DNA of 64,000 bases from JBKBRC01 sp046292345 (GCA_046292345.1 JBKBRC010000002.1:85120-149119); one strand, 5' to 3'; shown: positions 42,519 through 51,322, numbered from the stretch's first letter. The notes: generated by a model not told the origin, from the sequence alone. Made by a program: numbers and translations.

Positions 42519-44914
42519 TGCTGATCGCCGTCCTGCTCGGCTTTGCCGGCGCGCTCGCCGCGCCCGCGCTCCACCGGGCGCTCGGAGACGCCACCGGGCG
42601 CGTGCTGGCCCTTCTGCCGGCCGGCCTGTTCGTCTACTTCGCGCAGTTCCTGCCGGCCGTGACGGGCGGCGAGCCGGTCGTGCAGAGCGTCCCGTGGGTG
42701 CCCGCCTTCGACACGGACCTCACGTTCGTGCTCGACGGGCTCTCGCTCACGTTCGCGCTGCTCATCCTGGGCCTGGGCGCGCTGATCGTCCTCTACGCCG
42801 GCGATTACCTGCACGGCGACCCGCAGCGCGGGCGCTTCTTCGCGTACCTGACGGGCTTCATGGCGGCCATGCTCGGCCTCGTGCTGGCCGACAACCTGAT
42901 CGCGCTGTTCGTCTTCTGGGAGCTGACGAGCTTCACGTCGTACCTGCTCATCGGGTATCAGCACGAAAAGGAGGAGTCGCGCGCGAGCGCGCTGCAGGCG
43001 CTGCTCGTGACCGGTGGCGGCGGGCTGGCCTTCCTGGCGGGCGTGTTCGTGCTCGGAGCCGCGGCCGGCTCGTTCTCCCTCGCCGAGATCACGGCCGGCG
43101 GAGACGTCGTGCGCGGCTCCGCGCTCTACGTGCCCGTGGTGCTGCTCGTCTGCGCGGGGGCGTTCACCAAGAGCGCGCAGGTGCCGTTCCACTTCTGGCT
43201 GCCCAACGCCATGGCCGCGCCGACGCCTGTGAGCGCGTTCCTGCACTCGGCGACGATGGTCAAGGCGGGCGTGTACCTGCTCGCGCGGCTCGAGCCCGCG
43301 CTCGGCGGGACTGCGCTCTGGACCGGCCTGCTGGCCACGGCGGGCACGCTGACGATGCTCACCGGCGCCATTCTCGCGCTGCGGCAGACGGACCTCAAGA
43401 AGGTGCTCGCCTACTCAACTGTAACTGCCCTTGGCACGCTCGTGGCCCTGATCGGGCTCTCGTTCGGCTATGCGATCAAGGCAGCCGTCGTCTTCCTCGT
43501 CGTGCACTCGCTCTACAAGGGCACGCTCTTCCTCGTCGCCGGCGCGATCGACCACGAGACGGGTACGCGCGAGATCCCGCTCCTGCGAGGCCTCCGCAAG
43601 GCGATGCCGGTCACGGCCGCCGCGGCGCTTCTGGCGGGCCTCTCCATGGCCGGCATCCCGCCGCTCTTCGGCTTCATCGGCAAGGAACTGGTCTACGAGG
43701 CACTCTTGGAGTTCGGCACGGCCGGCGTGGTGATGGTCGTGGCGGCCGTCGTGGCCAACGCGGCCACGTTCGTCGCGGCGGGGATCGTGGCTGTGCGCCC
43801 GTTCTTCGGCGCGCCCTCCGAGACGCCCAGGCACGCGCACGAGGCGCCGTGGGCGATGTGGCTCGGGCCGGTCGTGCTGGCCTCGGCAGGTCTGCTGCTC
43901 GGCCTCGCGCCGGGCGTGCTGGCCGAGCCGCTCATGGGCGCGGCCGTCGGCGCTATTCTCGCCGAGCCGTTCGAGGTCTCGCTCTACCTCTGGCACGGCG
44001 TCAACCTGCCGCTTTTGCTGAGCGTCGCCACGGTCGCGCTCGGCGTCGTCGGGTACCTCGGGTGGGCCCGCATCCAGGCCGGCCTCACCCGCGCCGACGG
44101 GGTGCTCGCGCGCGGCCCCGAGGCCGGCTACGGGGCGCTGCTGACCGGCCTGGTGGCGCTGGCGCGCTGGCAGACGCGCCTGATCCAGCACGGCCGCCTG
44201 AGCGGGTACCTCGTCGCCATCTTCGGCAGCATCGCGCTGCTCGTTGGAGCGGCTTTTGCGCGCGGCGGCTGGCCCGAGGGCGCGCTCGCGCTGCCGGCGG
44301 CACGCTTCTACGAGTGGACGCTCGCGCTCGTGATCGTGGCCAGCATCATCGGGGTCGTCCTGACGCGCTCGCGCCTGGCCGGCGTGACGATGCTCGGCGC
44401 GGCCGGGTTCGCGGTCGCGCTCATCTTCCTCTTCTTCGGCGCGCCGGACCTCGCGATGACGCAGCTGCTCGTCGAGACGCTCACCGTGATCGTGATCGTG
44501 CTCGTGATGCGACAGGTGCCGGACTTGCAAAGCGCGCCCCGGGAGCCGCGTCCGCGTCGCCTGTTCCATGCCGGCATCGCCGTGGCCGTGGGGGCGGCCA
44601 TCTCAAGCCTGCTGCTGGCCGTGCTCTACTACCCGCTCGACCGCTCGGTCTCAGACCGGCTCGCGGCGCTGAGCGTCCCCGAGGGCTTCGGGCGCAACAT
44701 CGTCAACGTCATCCTGGTCGACTTCCGCGCGCTCGACACGCTCGGCGAGGTCGTCGTGCTGGGTGTGGCCGCGCTCGGTGCGTACACGCTGCTGCGCCTG
44801 CCCCGCCGCAAGGCAGACTCGGACACGGCGCCGACGAGCACCAACGGCTACGAGGGCGCCATGCCGGAAGGCGCCGCGTCGGAGCGCATGCCCGACCTGC
44901 ACGAGGCCCGCTAG
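42518..44914 (+). CDS. mrpA: Mrp/Mnh Na+/H+ antiporter subunit A (with MrpB-like C-terminal domain)
   Basis: This 798-residue polytopic protein is related to NuoL. It has the proton-antiporter core with NLIALFVFWELTSFTSYLLIG (in part), FTKSAQVPFHFWLPNAMAAP (helix 7-8 Lys/His region), LHSATMVKAGVYLLAR, and HSLYKGTLFLVAGAIDHETG. The C-terminal part contains the MrpA-specific DUF4040-like segment (AGVTMLGAAGFAVALIFLFFGAPDLAMTQLLVET in part) and a further MbhE-like stretch. The length is typical (about 770-800). The start ATG 42518 overlaps the mrpG stop. This subunit and MrpD carry the ion pathways of the complex. Confidence 0.95.
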   Translation: MLIAVLLGFAGALAAPALHRALGDATGRVLALLPAGLFVYFAQFLPAVTGGEPVVQSVPWVPAFDTDLTFVLDGLSLTFALLILGLGALIVLYAGDYLHGDPQRGRFFAYLTGFMAAMLGLVLADNLIALFVFWELTSFTSYLLIGYQHEKEESRASALQALLVTGGGGLAFLAGVFVLGAAAGSFSLAEITAGGDVVRGSALYVPVVLLVCAGAFTKSAQVPFHFWLPNAMAAPTPVSAFLHSATMVKAGVYLLARLEPALGGTALWTGLLATAGTLTMLTGAILALRQTDLKKVLAYSTVTALGTLVALIGLSFGYAIKAAVVFLVVHSLYKGTLFLVAGAIDHETGTREIPLLRGLRKAMPVTAAAALLAGLSMAGIPPLFGFIGKELVYEALLEFGTAGVVMVVAAVVANAATFVAAGIVAVRPFFGAPSETPRHAHEAPWAMWLGPVVLASAGLLLGLAPGVLAEPLMGAAVGAILAEPFEVSLYLWHGVNLPLLLSVATVALGVVGYLGWARIQAGLTRADGVLARGPEAGYGALLTGLVALARWQTRLIQHGRLSGYLVAIFGSIALLVGAAFARGGWPEGALALPAARFYEWTLALVIVASIIGVVLTRSRLAGVTMLGAAGFAVALIFLFFGAPDLAMTQLLVETLTVIVIVLVMRQVPDLQSAPREPRPRRLFHAGIAVAVGAAISSLLLAVLYYPLDRSVSDRLAALSVPEGFGRNIVNVILVDFRALDTLGEVVVLGVAALGAYTLLRLPRRKADSDTAPTSTNGYEGAMPEGAASERMPDLHEAR

Positions 44915-44955
44915 CCCGCCCCGTCCGGACCTATGCGCCGCGTCCCTGCTCTTCC

Positions 44956-45501
44956 ATGAACTCGCTCATCCTCCGCACGGCCTCGCGCCTGACGCTGGCC
45001 CTGCTCCTGCTGCTCTCCATTTTCCTGCTCTTGCGCGGCCACAACGAGCCGGGCGGCGGGTTCATCGGCGGGCTCGTGGGCGCGGGGGCGTTTGCGCTTT
45101 ACGGCCTCGCCTATGGGCCGGCGGCCATCCGCACGCTGCTGCGCGTCGAGACGTCGGTGCTCATCGGGGCGGGGCTGGCCTCGGCCGCCCTGGCCGGCCT
45201 GCTCGCCCTGACCGAGGGCGCCCCGTTCCTGACCGCTGTCTGGGTGACGATTCCCATCGGCGACGGCGTCAAGGTGGGCTCCCCGCTGCTGTTCGACATC
45301 GGCGTGTACCTGGTCGTGGTCGGCTTCGTGCTCACGTTCGTGCTCTCGCTCGAGGAAAACACGCTCACGGCCGGCCCGGACGCCGTCCCGCTGCCGAACA
45401 TGCTCGTCCCCCCGCCGGGCTACGTCCGCCAGGCCCCTGTGCCGCCTGCCGCCGCGCCCGAGGCCCTTGCCAGCCCTGAGGCCCCTGCCCCCACCCGCTG
45501 A
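44956..45501 (+). CDS. mrpB: Mrp/Mnh Na+/H+ antiporter subunit B
   Basis: This 181-residue protein has four helices and the MrpB signature LLRGHNEPGGGFIGGLVGAG, plus GVYLVVVGFVLTFVLSLEE near the C-terminus. A Pro/Ala-rich tail (PPAAAPEALASPEAPAPTR) extends beyond the usual end. It starts 42 bp after mrpA, and its TGA overlaps the mrpC ATG (45501). It is required for assembly of the Mrp complex in the inner membrane. Confidence 0.94.
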   Translation: MNSLILRTASRLTLALLLLLSIFLLLRGHNEPGGGFIGGLVGAGAFALYGLAYGPAAIRTLLRVETSVLIGAGLASAALAGLLALTEGAPFLTAVWVTIPIGDGVKVGSPLLFDIGVYLVVVGFVLTFVLSLEENTLTAGPDAVPLPNMLVPPPGYVRQAPVPPAAAPEALASPEAPAPTR

Positions 45502-46010
45502 TGGAAACGCTGCTTGCGCTCATCGTCGGGGCGCTCTTCGCCGCCGGCACGTATCTCGTCTTGCGGCGCAACCTGCTGCAGTTCGTGTTCGGGCTCGTGA
45601 TGCTCGGCAACGCTGCCAACCTGCTCATCTTCACTGCCGGCCGCCTAACGCGCGGCGCGCCGCCCCTCATCCACGAGGGGATGCTCATGCGCGAGGGCCC
45701 CTTTGCCAACCCGCTGCCGCAGGCGCTCGTCCTCACGGCTATCGTGATCTCGTTCGGCCTGACGGCCTTCACGCTCGTGCTCGTGCTGCGCGGTTACACG
45801 GCGCTCGGCAGCACCGACACCGAGGCGCTCGAGGTGCCAGCCGTGCCCGCCTACAAGTCCGAGGCGGTCGCCACCGAGGAGACGGCCGCGCCCGAGCCCG
45901 GCCCGGGCGGCCGCGCGCCCGACACGACGGCGCGACCGGGCCCCTCCAACCCCGGCCTGCCGGACCCGCCGCCCACCGCGCCGCCCGATCCCCCCTCGCG
46001 GCTCACCTGA
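45501..46010 (+). CDS. mrpC: Mrp/Mnh Na+/H+ antiporter subunit C
   Basis: This 169-residue protein is NuoK-like in its first about 110 residues, with three helices: LLALIVGALFAAGTYLVLR, FVFGLVMLGNAANLLIFTAG and ALVLTAIVISFGLTAFTLVLVLR (last cited in part). The Glu normally found in NuoK helix 2 is absent (GNAANL), as usual in MrpC. The remaining about 55 residues are a Pro/Ala/Gly-rich hydrophilic tail, longer than in typical MrpC (about 113 aa). The ATG overlaps the mrpB stop. Confidence 0.93.
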   Translation: METLLALIVGALFAAGTYLVLRRNLLQFVFGLVMLGNAANLLIFTAGRLTRGAPPLIHEGMLMREGPFANPLPQALVLTAIVISFGLTAFTLVLVLRGYTALGSTDTEALEVPAVPAYKSEAVATEETAAPEPGPGGRAPDTTARPGPSNPGLPDPPPTAPPDPPSRLT

Positions 46011-46082
46011 GGCGCGCTCCGGCGCGGCCCCTCCGACCTCCGCCCGCCCCGTCCACCGGCTTCCGGCGCGTGTGCGCCCTCT

Positions 46083-47642
46083 ATGACCTGGCTCCTGGTC
46101 TCCCCCATTCTCATCCCCCTCGTCGGCGCGGCGCTGGCGCTGCTGTTCCGGCACGCGCTGCGCGTGCAGCGCGCCATCACGGTCGTGTGGACGAGCGGGG
46201 CGCTCGCCGCGTCGGTGGCGCTGCTCGCCTCGGTCTGGCAGGGCGGCATCGCGGCAACGCAGCTGAGCTCGTGGCCGGCGCCGCTCGGCATTACGTTCGT
46301 GGCTGACCTGCTCAGCGCTACGATGGTCGTCATTACGGGCGTGATCGGCTTCACCGTGGGGCTCTACGCGCTCGGCACGGTCGAGGAGCGGCACGAGCGC
46401 GCAGGCTTCCACCCGCTCTACGCCATCCTGCTGATGGGCGTCAACGGCGCCTTCCTGACGGGCGACCTGTTCAATCTGTTCGTCTGGTTCGAAATCCTGC
46501 TCATCGCCTCGTTCGTGCTCCTCGTCGTCGAGAACGGTCGGGCGCAGGTACGGGGGGCGCTCGTCTACGTGACGATCAACCTGATCGCCTCCACGTGCTT
46601 CGTGATCGCGATCGGGCTGCTCTACGGCGCCACCGGCACGCTCAACATGGCCGACATCGCGGTACGCCTCGCCGAGGTGCCCTCGCCGGCGCTCGTGACG
46701 GTGATCGCGATGCTCTTCCTGGTCTCGTTCGGCATCAAGGCGGGCGTGTTTCCGCTCTTCGCGTGGCTACCGGCCTCGTACCACACGCCGCCCGTGGCCA
46801 TCTCGGCCGTCTTTGCCGGACTGCTGACGAAAGTGGGCGTCTACGCGCTCATCCGCACGTTCACGCTCTTCTTCACGCAAGACACCGGCTTCACGCACGG
46901 CACGCTGCTGCTCTGGATTGCCGGGCTGACAATGGTGACGGGCGTGCTCGGGGCGGCGGCGCAGCAGGAGATCCGCCGCATCCTCTCGTTCCACATCATC
47001 TCGCAGATCGGCTACATGGTGCTCGGCCTGGCCCTGCTGACGCCGCTCGCGCTCGTCGGGGCGGTGTTCTACGTCGTGCACCACATCATCGTCAAGACGA
47101 ACCTGTTCCTCGTGGGTGGAATCGCGGCGCGCCTGGGCGGCTCGTCGGAGCTTGCCCACCTCGGCGGGCTCTACAAGCGCTATCCGTACCTGGCCATGCT
47201 CTTTGTCGTGCCGGCGTTCTCGCTGGCCGGCTTCCCACCGCTCTCAGGCTTCTGGGCCAAGGCGATCCTGATCAAGGCCGGCCTGGAGGTGGGCGAGGTG
47301 CTCATCGTCGTCGTGGCGCTCGTCGTGGGCGCGCTCACGATCTACTCGATGACCAAAATCTGGGCGCAGGCGTTCTGGGCGCCGCGCCCGGCCGGCGCCG
47401 CCGCGCCCGTGCCCGAGACGCGCCCGCTGTGGCTGCTCGTCGTGCCGGCGGTGCTGCTGGCAACCATCACGATCGCCATCGGCCTCGGGACGGAGGTCTT
47501 CTTCCAACTCGCCCAGCAGACGGCAGCACAGCTGCTCGACCCGCGCGACTACGTGGCCGCCGTGCTCGGGCCGGCGGTGACGCCGCCGCCGCCGCTGCTG
47601 ACCCCGGCCGAGGTGCTACCCGTCAGCGCCCCCCTGCCCTAG
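46083..47642 (+). CDS. mrpD: Mrp/Mnh Na+/H+ antiporter subunit D
   Basis: This 519-residue protein resembles NuoM/NuoN with about 14 helices. Conserved features include GDLFNLFVWFEILLIASFVLL (Glu on helix 5), FGIKAGVFPLFAWLPASYHTPP (Lys and the following loop), AVFAGLLTKVGVYALIR, and FYVVHHIIVKTNLFLVGGIA. Together with MrpA it provides proton/sodium pathways. It starts 72 bp after mrpC and is followed 36 bp later by mrpE. The C-terminal Pro-rich end (PPPPLLTPAEVLPVSAPLP) is not conserved. Confidence 0.95.
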   Translation: MTWLLVSPILIPLVGAALALLFRHALRVQRAITVVWTSGALAASVALLASVWQGGIAATQLSSWPAPLGITFVADLLSATMVVITGVIGFTVGLYALGTVEERHERAGFHPLYAILLMGVNGAFLTGDLFNLFVWFEILLIASFVLLVVENGRAQVRGALVYVTINLIASTCFVIAIGLLYGATGTLNMADIAVRLAEVPSPALVTVIAMLFLVSFGIKAGVFPLFAWLPASYHTPPVAISAVFAGLLTKVGVYALIRTFTLFFTQDTGFTHGTLLLWIAGLTMVTGVLGAAAQQEIRRILSFHIISQIGYMVLGLALLTPLALVGAVFYVVHHIIVKTNLFLVGGIAARLGGSSELAHLGGLYKRYPYLAMLFVVPAFSLAGFPPLSGFWAKAILIKAGLEVGEVLIVVVALVVGALTIYSMTKIWAQAFWAPRPAGAAAPVPETRPLWLLVVPAVLLATITIAIGLGTEVFFQLAQQTAAQLLDPRDYVAAVLGPAVTPPPPLLTPAEVLPVSAPLP

Positions 47643-47678
47643 GCGCCGCCCCCGACGATGCCCCGCCCCTCTGAGGCT

Positions 47679-48212
47679 ATGATTCCGTTTCTGATCAACT
47701 TGCTGCTGGCGATCGCGTGGGGCGCCGTTACGGGCTCGTTCGCGCTCGAGTCGCTCCTTACAGGCTTCGTGCTGGGCTATGCGGCCCTGCTCGTCGCGCG
47801 CCCGGCCCTCGGGCCGTCGCCGTACTACCTGGGCGTCTGGCGGGCGATCGGGCTGGGCGCGTTCTTCGTGTGGGAGCTCGTCATCTCGAGCCTGCGCGTG
47901 GCCAAGGACACGCTCTCGCCGCGCATGAACGTGCAGCCGGGCATCGTCGCCGTCCCCATCGAGGTGCGGACGGATGCCGAGATCACGGTCCTGGCCAACC
48001 TGATCTCGCTCACGCCCGGCACGCTCAGCCTGGACGTCTCGGCCGACCGCCGCACGCTCTACATCCATGCCATGTACGACGCCGACCGGCCCGAGGACGT
48101 CCGGCGAGACGTGCAGACGAAGCTCGAGCGGCGCGTACTGCGCCTGTTCCGGGGCTCGGCCGCCGCGCCGCTGCCCGCGCCGCCATCCGGCCTGCCGAGC
48201 GTGACGGGCTGA
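47679..48212 (+). CDS. mrpE: Mrp/Mnh Na+/H+ antiporter subunit E
   Basis: This 177-residue protein has two N-terminal helix pairs (MIPFLINLLLAIAWGAVTG, LLTGFVLGYAALLVA, AIGLGAFFVWELVISSLRVA) and a cytoplasmic domain with the MrpE motif VLANLISLTPGTLSLDVSADRRTLYIHAM (in parts). I chose ATG 47679, which begins at the hydrophobic helix as in other MrpE proteins; an in-frame ATG at 47658 adds seven residues. It is the last gene of the operon. Two 17-bp repeats and an AT-rich pyrimidine stretch follow its stop. Confidence 0.92.
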   Translation: MIPFLINLLLAIAWGAVTGSFALESLLTGFVLGYAALLVARPALGPSPYYLGVWRAIGLGAFFVWELVISSLRVAKDTLSPRMNVQPGIVAVPIEVRTDAEITVLANLISLTPGTLSLDVSADRRTLYIHAMYDADRPEDVRRDVQTKLERRVLRLFRGSAAAPLPAPPSGLPSVTG

Positions 48213-48218
48213 ACGCGC

Positions 48219-48252
48219 GCCGCGAACGCCCGCGTGCCGCGAACGCCCGCGC
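48219..48252. repeat. Two 17-bp tandem repeats just after mrpE
   Basis: Units at 48219-48235 and 48236-48252 read gccgcgaacgcccgcg followed by t or c. They start 7 bp past the mrpE stop codon. Confidence 0.85.
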
Positions 48253-48260
48253 GCCGTGGC

Positions 48261-48298
48261 ATCTCTAATCTCTATATCTATCTCTTCCGTATCTCTCA
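48261..48298. other. AT-rich pyrimidine island between convergent genes
   Basis: A 38-bp stretch built of repeated atctct/atctat words (atctctaatctctatatc...) lies between mrpE and the oppositely transcribed EEP gene. It overlaps the last codon and stop of the latter. Its composition is strikingly unlike the surrounding GC-rich DNA. No hairpin is obvious, and its role is unknown. Confidence 0.7.
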
Positions 48299-49444
48299 CC
48301 CCGGCGGCGCGTCCGGCGGCGGATCGCGCCAGCGCAGACGCACGGCGACCGGACGGTGATCGGAAAAACGCACCGGGCGCACGCGCGCCGAAACAACCTC
48401 GAAGGCCGGATCGACCAGGACGAAGTCGATGCGCACGAACGGCTGGAGGGCGTGGTAGGTGCGTCCCCAGCGCCAGCCGCCGGCCATCCGGAACGCATCC
48501 TGCAAGTCGCCCCGCAGGCGCCGGTAGGTGTGGTTGTCGGCAGTCGAGTTGAAGTCGCCCACGAGCAGGACGGGCGCGGTCTCGGCCTGCATGGCGGCGC
48601 GCAGCTGCCCGACCTCTTCCCCGCGCAGGTGGTAGACACGGCGATAGCGGCGCAGGTAGGGCAGCCAGGTCTCGGGCCGCGTGAAGCGCAGCGAGTCGTC
48701 CCACCACGGCTTCTCGGCCCCAAACGAGCGCAGGTGCACGTTGTAGAGCACGGCCTCCCGTCCCTGCCACTCGAAGCGCGTTCGCAGCGCCATCGAGTTC
48801 TGCCCGTCGTCTCGCGTGCCCAGGCGCAGCGCTTCCTGCTCGAGCACGCGCACGCTGTCCGGCCGGACGAGCAGCGGCACGCCGGTCGTGCGATCCTTCC
48901 AGCCGGGCCGGCGCAGGAGGCGCCCGGGAAGCGCGAGCGTGTACGGCAGCGCCTCGGTGGGCGCGCGCACCTGTACGGCAGGCGCGGGGACCTCACCGGC
49001 GCGGACGTAGACGTCCTGCAGCGCGAGCAGGTGCGGCGCCTCCTCGCGCAGCAGCGCCACAACCGAGTCGCCGAGCGCGTTGCCCTCGAGCAGGTCCTCG
49101 GGAACGTTGAACGTGAGCAGGCGCAGGTCGTCCGGCGCGGGGGGCGGCGGCGGCGCCAGGCGAGCGCGCGGCTCGACGCGCCCCACGACGAGCCCGATGG
49201 CAAGCACGTGCAGCGCGAACAGCCCCCAGCGCCCGGCCAGCAGCGGGAACGCTGCCGCGAGCGCGAGCACCCACGTCAGGTGGGGAAGCCAGACAGCCAC
49301 GAGCTGTGCCCACCAGAACGGCCCCGAGGGCAGGTACGCCGCCATCAGCCCGACCGCCACAGCCACCCCGAGCGGCACGTTGACGAGCAGCAGCGGAAGC
49401 CACAGCAGCCCGGCGCCGCGGCGGGTCGGGCGGCGCCTAGTCAC
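48296..49444 (-). CDS. Endonuclease/exonuclease/phosphatase (EEP) family membrane-anchored protein
   Basis: This 382-residue protein has three predicted N-terminal helices (GLLWLPLLLVNVPLGVAVAVGL, WLPHLTWVLALAAAFPLLA, FALHVLAIGLVVGRV) and then a soluble EEP domain (about 105-375). The fold motifs are LRLLTFNVPEDL, LLALQDVYVRAG (normally Glu, here Gln-Asp), YNVHLRSFGAE, VLLVGDFNSTADN and FSDHRPVAVRLR. This membrane-plus-EEP layout is common in Bacteroidota proteins of unknown substrate. The domain probably faces the periplasm. It starts at GTG 49444 and overlaps the stop of the pseudo-rhomboid gene by 8 bp, so it is co-translated with that gene. Confidence 0.87.
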   Translation of the reverse strand: MTRRRPTRRGAGLLWLPLLLVNVPLGVAVAVGLMAAYLPSGPFWWAQLVAVWLPHLTWVLALAAAFPLLAGRWGLFALHVLAIGLVVGRVEPRARLAPPPPPAPDDLRLLTFNVPEDLLEGNALGDSVVALLREEAPHLLALQDVYVRAGEVPAPAVQVRAPTEALPYTLALPGRLLRRPGWKDRTTGVPLLVRPDSVRVLEQEALRLGTRDDGQNSMALRTRFEWQGREAVLYNVHLRSFGAEKPWWDDSLRFTRPETWLPYLRRYRRVYHLRGEEVGQLRAAMQAETAPVLLVGDFNSTADNHTYRRLRGDLQDAFRMAGGWRWGRTYHALQPFVRIDFVLVDPAFEVVSARVRPVRFSDHRPVAVRLRWRDPPPDAPPG

Positions 49445-50372
49445 GACTGGCTTCGCTGAGCACCCGCTTCTCCTCGGCCGTGAGGCTGTCGTAGCCGCTC
49501 ACGAGGATCTTGTCCAGGATGCGGTCCACCTCGCTCGCGGCCGGGGCTGACGTTGGCGCCGCGGGCCGCCCCGTCTCGACGCGGCGCAGCGTGGTCGTGC
49601 GCGAGGCGCCGCTCTCGCGCGCGCCCTCGCGGCGGCCGAGGCCTGTCCAGGCCGCTCCGCCCGCCTTGCGCGCCGGCTTCGGTTCACGCCGGCGGCGCTC
49701 GAAAAGCGGACGCGCCCACGCGCCGAGATCGGTGCCCCGCTTCTGGAGCGTCCCGTAGAGAAAGCCCGAGAGCGCCGCCCCGAGGTGCGTCGGGTCGCGC
49801 ACGAACGCCAGATCCAGGATCACGAACGCGACTGCGATCCACTTGAGCGGAATCACGCCGAGCAGGAAGAGCGCGATCTCGCGGTTGGGGTGCAGCGTTG
49901 CCACGCCCACGAGCACAGCCGAGACGGCCGCCCACGCGCCGAAGTAGCCCAGGACGGGCCGGGGCGCGTTCACGCCCATGTTGCTGAGCGCCCCCAGCCC
50001 CATGGCCAGGGCGGCACCACCGAGCGTGCCCAGCACGACCAGGCTTAGCATCTGGTGGCTGCCGTACTGCTCCTCGTAGTCGCGTCCCATCCAGTTGAGC
50101 CACAGCATCGCGAACGCGAACGAGAGCAGCCCGAAAAAGCCCGGGTACAGGTTGGCGAACGAGTAGGTGAGCGGCGAGAGCGGCTGCCACGCCAGCTGCT
50201 CCGGCCGCAGCGGCAGCGCCAGCCACGCCAGCAGCGCGCCCAGGTTGACGATGCTCAGCAGCACGTAAAGCACGTACGTGCCAATGTTGATCGTCAGCAG
50301 CCAGCGCAGCGCCGGTGGCAGGCCCGCCTGCCACAGCTTGAACCGGAACAGCGGAGAGTTGGCGTCGGACAT
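49437..50372 (-). CDS. Rhomboid-like membrane protein lacking the catalytic serine (pseudo-rhomboid)
   Basis: This 311-residue protein shows the rhomboid six-helix pattern (LLTINIGTYVLYVLLSIV, FGLLSFAFAMLWLNWMGRDYEEQYGS in part, LVVLGTLGGAALAMGLGAL). At the GxSG position it has GYFG (residues 142-145), so the nucleophilic Ser is missing. The His of the dyad is kept in THLGAALSGFLYG (His196). A basic linker (about 215-250) leads to a short helical C-terminal module (SEVDRILDKILVSGYDSLTAEEKRVL in part), which is found in Bacteroidota rhomboids. It is encoded 34 bp downstream of an intact rhomboid. A regulatory or chaperone role, as for iRhoms, is an analogy only. Confidence 0.82.
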   Translation of the reverse strand: MSDANSPLFRFKLWQAGLPPALRWLLTINIGTYVLYVLLSIVNLGALLAWLALPLRPEQLAWQPLSPLTYSFANLYPGFFGLLSFAFAMLWLNWMGRDYEEQYGSHQMLSLVVLGTLGGAALAMGLGALSNMGVNAPRPVLGYFGAWAAVSAVLVGVATLHPNREIALFLLGVIPLKWIAVAFVILDLAFVRDPTHLGAALSGFLYGTLQKRGTDLGAWARPLFERRRREPKPARKAGGAAWTGLGRREGARESGASRTTTLRRVETGRPAAPTSAPAASEVDRILDKILVSGYDSLTAEEKRVLSEASRD

Positions 50373-50405
50373 GGCGGCAGCGCCTCGGAAGGCAGAGAAA
50401 CCGCG

Positions 50406-51104
50406 CTAGCGCGCGCGGTGGCGCGGCAGCAGGCGGCCACGCCAGTGCTGAATCAGGAGCACCCCCACGAGCATCCCGCCCAGGTGCGCAAAGTGCGCGA
50501 TGCCCGACGCCGTACCCACCACGCCGTTGTACAGGTCCAGCGCGGCGAGCCCGAGCGCGAGCCACTTGGCCGGGATGGGGAAGAGAAAATAGAGGTAGAT
50601 CGGCTCGTCCGGATACAGGAGGGCGAACGCGGCCAGCACGCCCAGCACCCCGCCCGAGGCGCCCAGCGTCGGCACGATGCGCGGCTCACCTATGCCGAAC
50701 AGAAACGGCGCCGACGTGACGAGCAGCTGGAGCACGCTCGCCCCCAGCACGCACGCAAAGTAGAACGTAAGGAAGCGCCGCGAGCCCAGCGTCTGCTCGA
50801 TCCGCATCCCGAAGATCCACAGCCCGAACATGTTGAACAGGATGTGCCCGAATCCGCCGTGCAGGAAGGCGCTCGTGACGAGTTGCCACGGGTAAAACTG
50901 CGGCACGGCCGTGGGCTCGCCTCCCGGCCCCGCCGCAACACGCGGCGTGCCGGCCGGCCATAGCGGCAGCCACTGCTGCATGAAGCCGCTGAGCGCCGGG
51001 AGTTGGAAGGCCAGAAATGCGAGCGCGTTGATGATCAAGAGGTTCTTGATCACCGGCGGGATTAGATCGAAGGCGCCCGGCGGGCGGTAGGCGTTGGTCG
51101 TCAC
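50406..51104 (-). CDS. Rhomboid family intramembrane serine protease
   Basis: This 232-residue protein starts at GTG 51104 (MTTNAYRPP). It has six helices with all active-site elements: HGGFGHILFNM in helix 2, the catalytic Ser150 in LGASGGVLGVLA (GxSG) and His207 in FAHLGGMLVGVLL. It cleaves helical membrane segments of substrate proteins in the inner membrane; the substrates are unknown. The downstream gene encodes a second rhomboid-like protein without the serine, and the two were probably produced by duplication. The upstream spacer to the divergent LpxH-like gene (51105-51322) has no other feature. Confidence 0.93.
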   Translation of the reverse strand: MTTNAYRPPGAFDLIPPVIKNLLIINALAFLAFQLPALSGFMQQWLPLWPAGTPRVAAGPGGEPTAVPQFYPWQLVTSAFLHGGFGHILFNMFGLWIFGMRIEQTLGSRRFLTFYFACVLGASVLQLLVTSAPFLFGIGEPRIVPTLGASGGVLGVLAAFALLYPDEPIYLYFLFPIPAKWLALGLAALDLYNGVVGTASGIAHFAHLGGMLVGVLLIQHWRGRLLPRHRAR

Positions 51105-51322
51105 CTAGACAGGGCGAGAGCGCGCGGCGGCGCGCGCAGGTGCGGAAGAAAGCAGAGGCGGGCAAGAACGGGGCCGCCTCTTTCGAAGTTGCACCGTCCG
51201 AGCACACGCGGCGCACGCCATCGGCCGAAACGCGGCGAAGAAATGACAAGGGCGAGACGGGCGAGACGCATAGCCCGTTAACATGCACGCTCACCCACCC
51301 CGCCCCCCGAGTCTCCGCCTCC

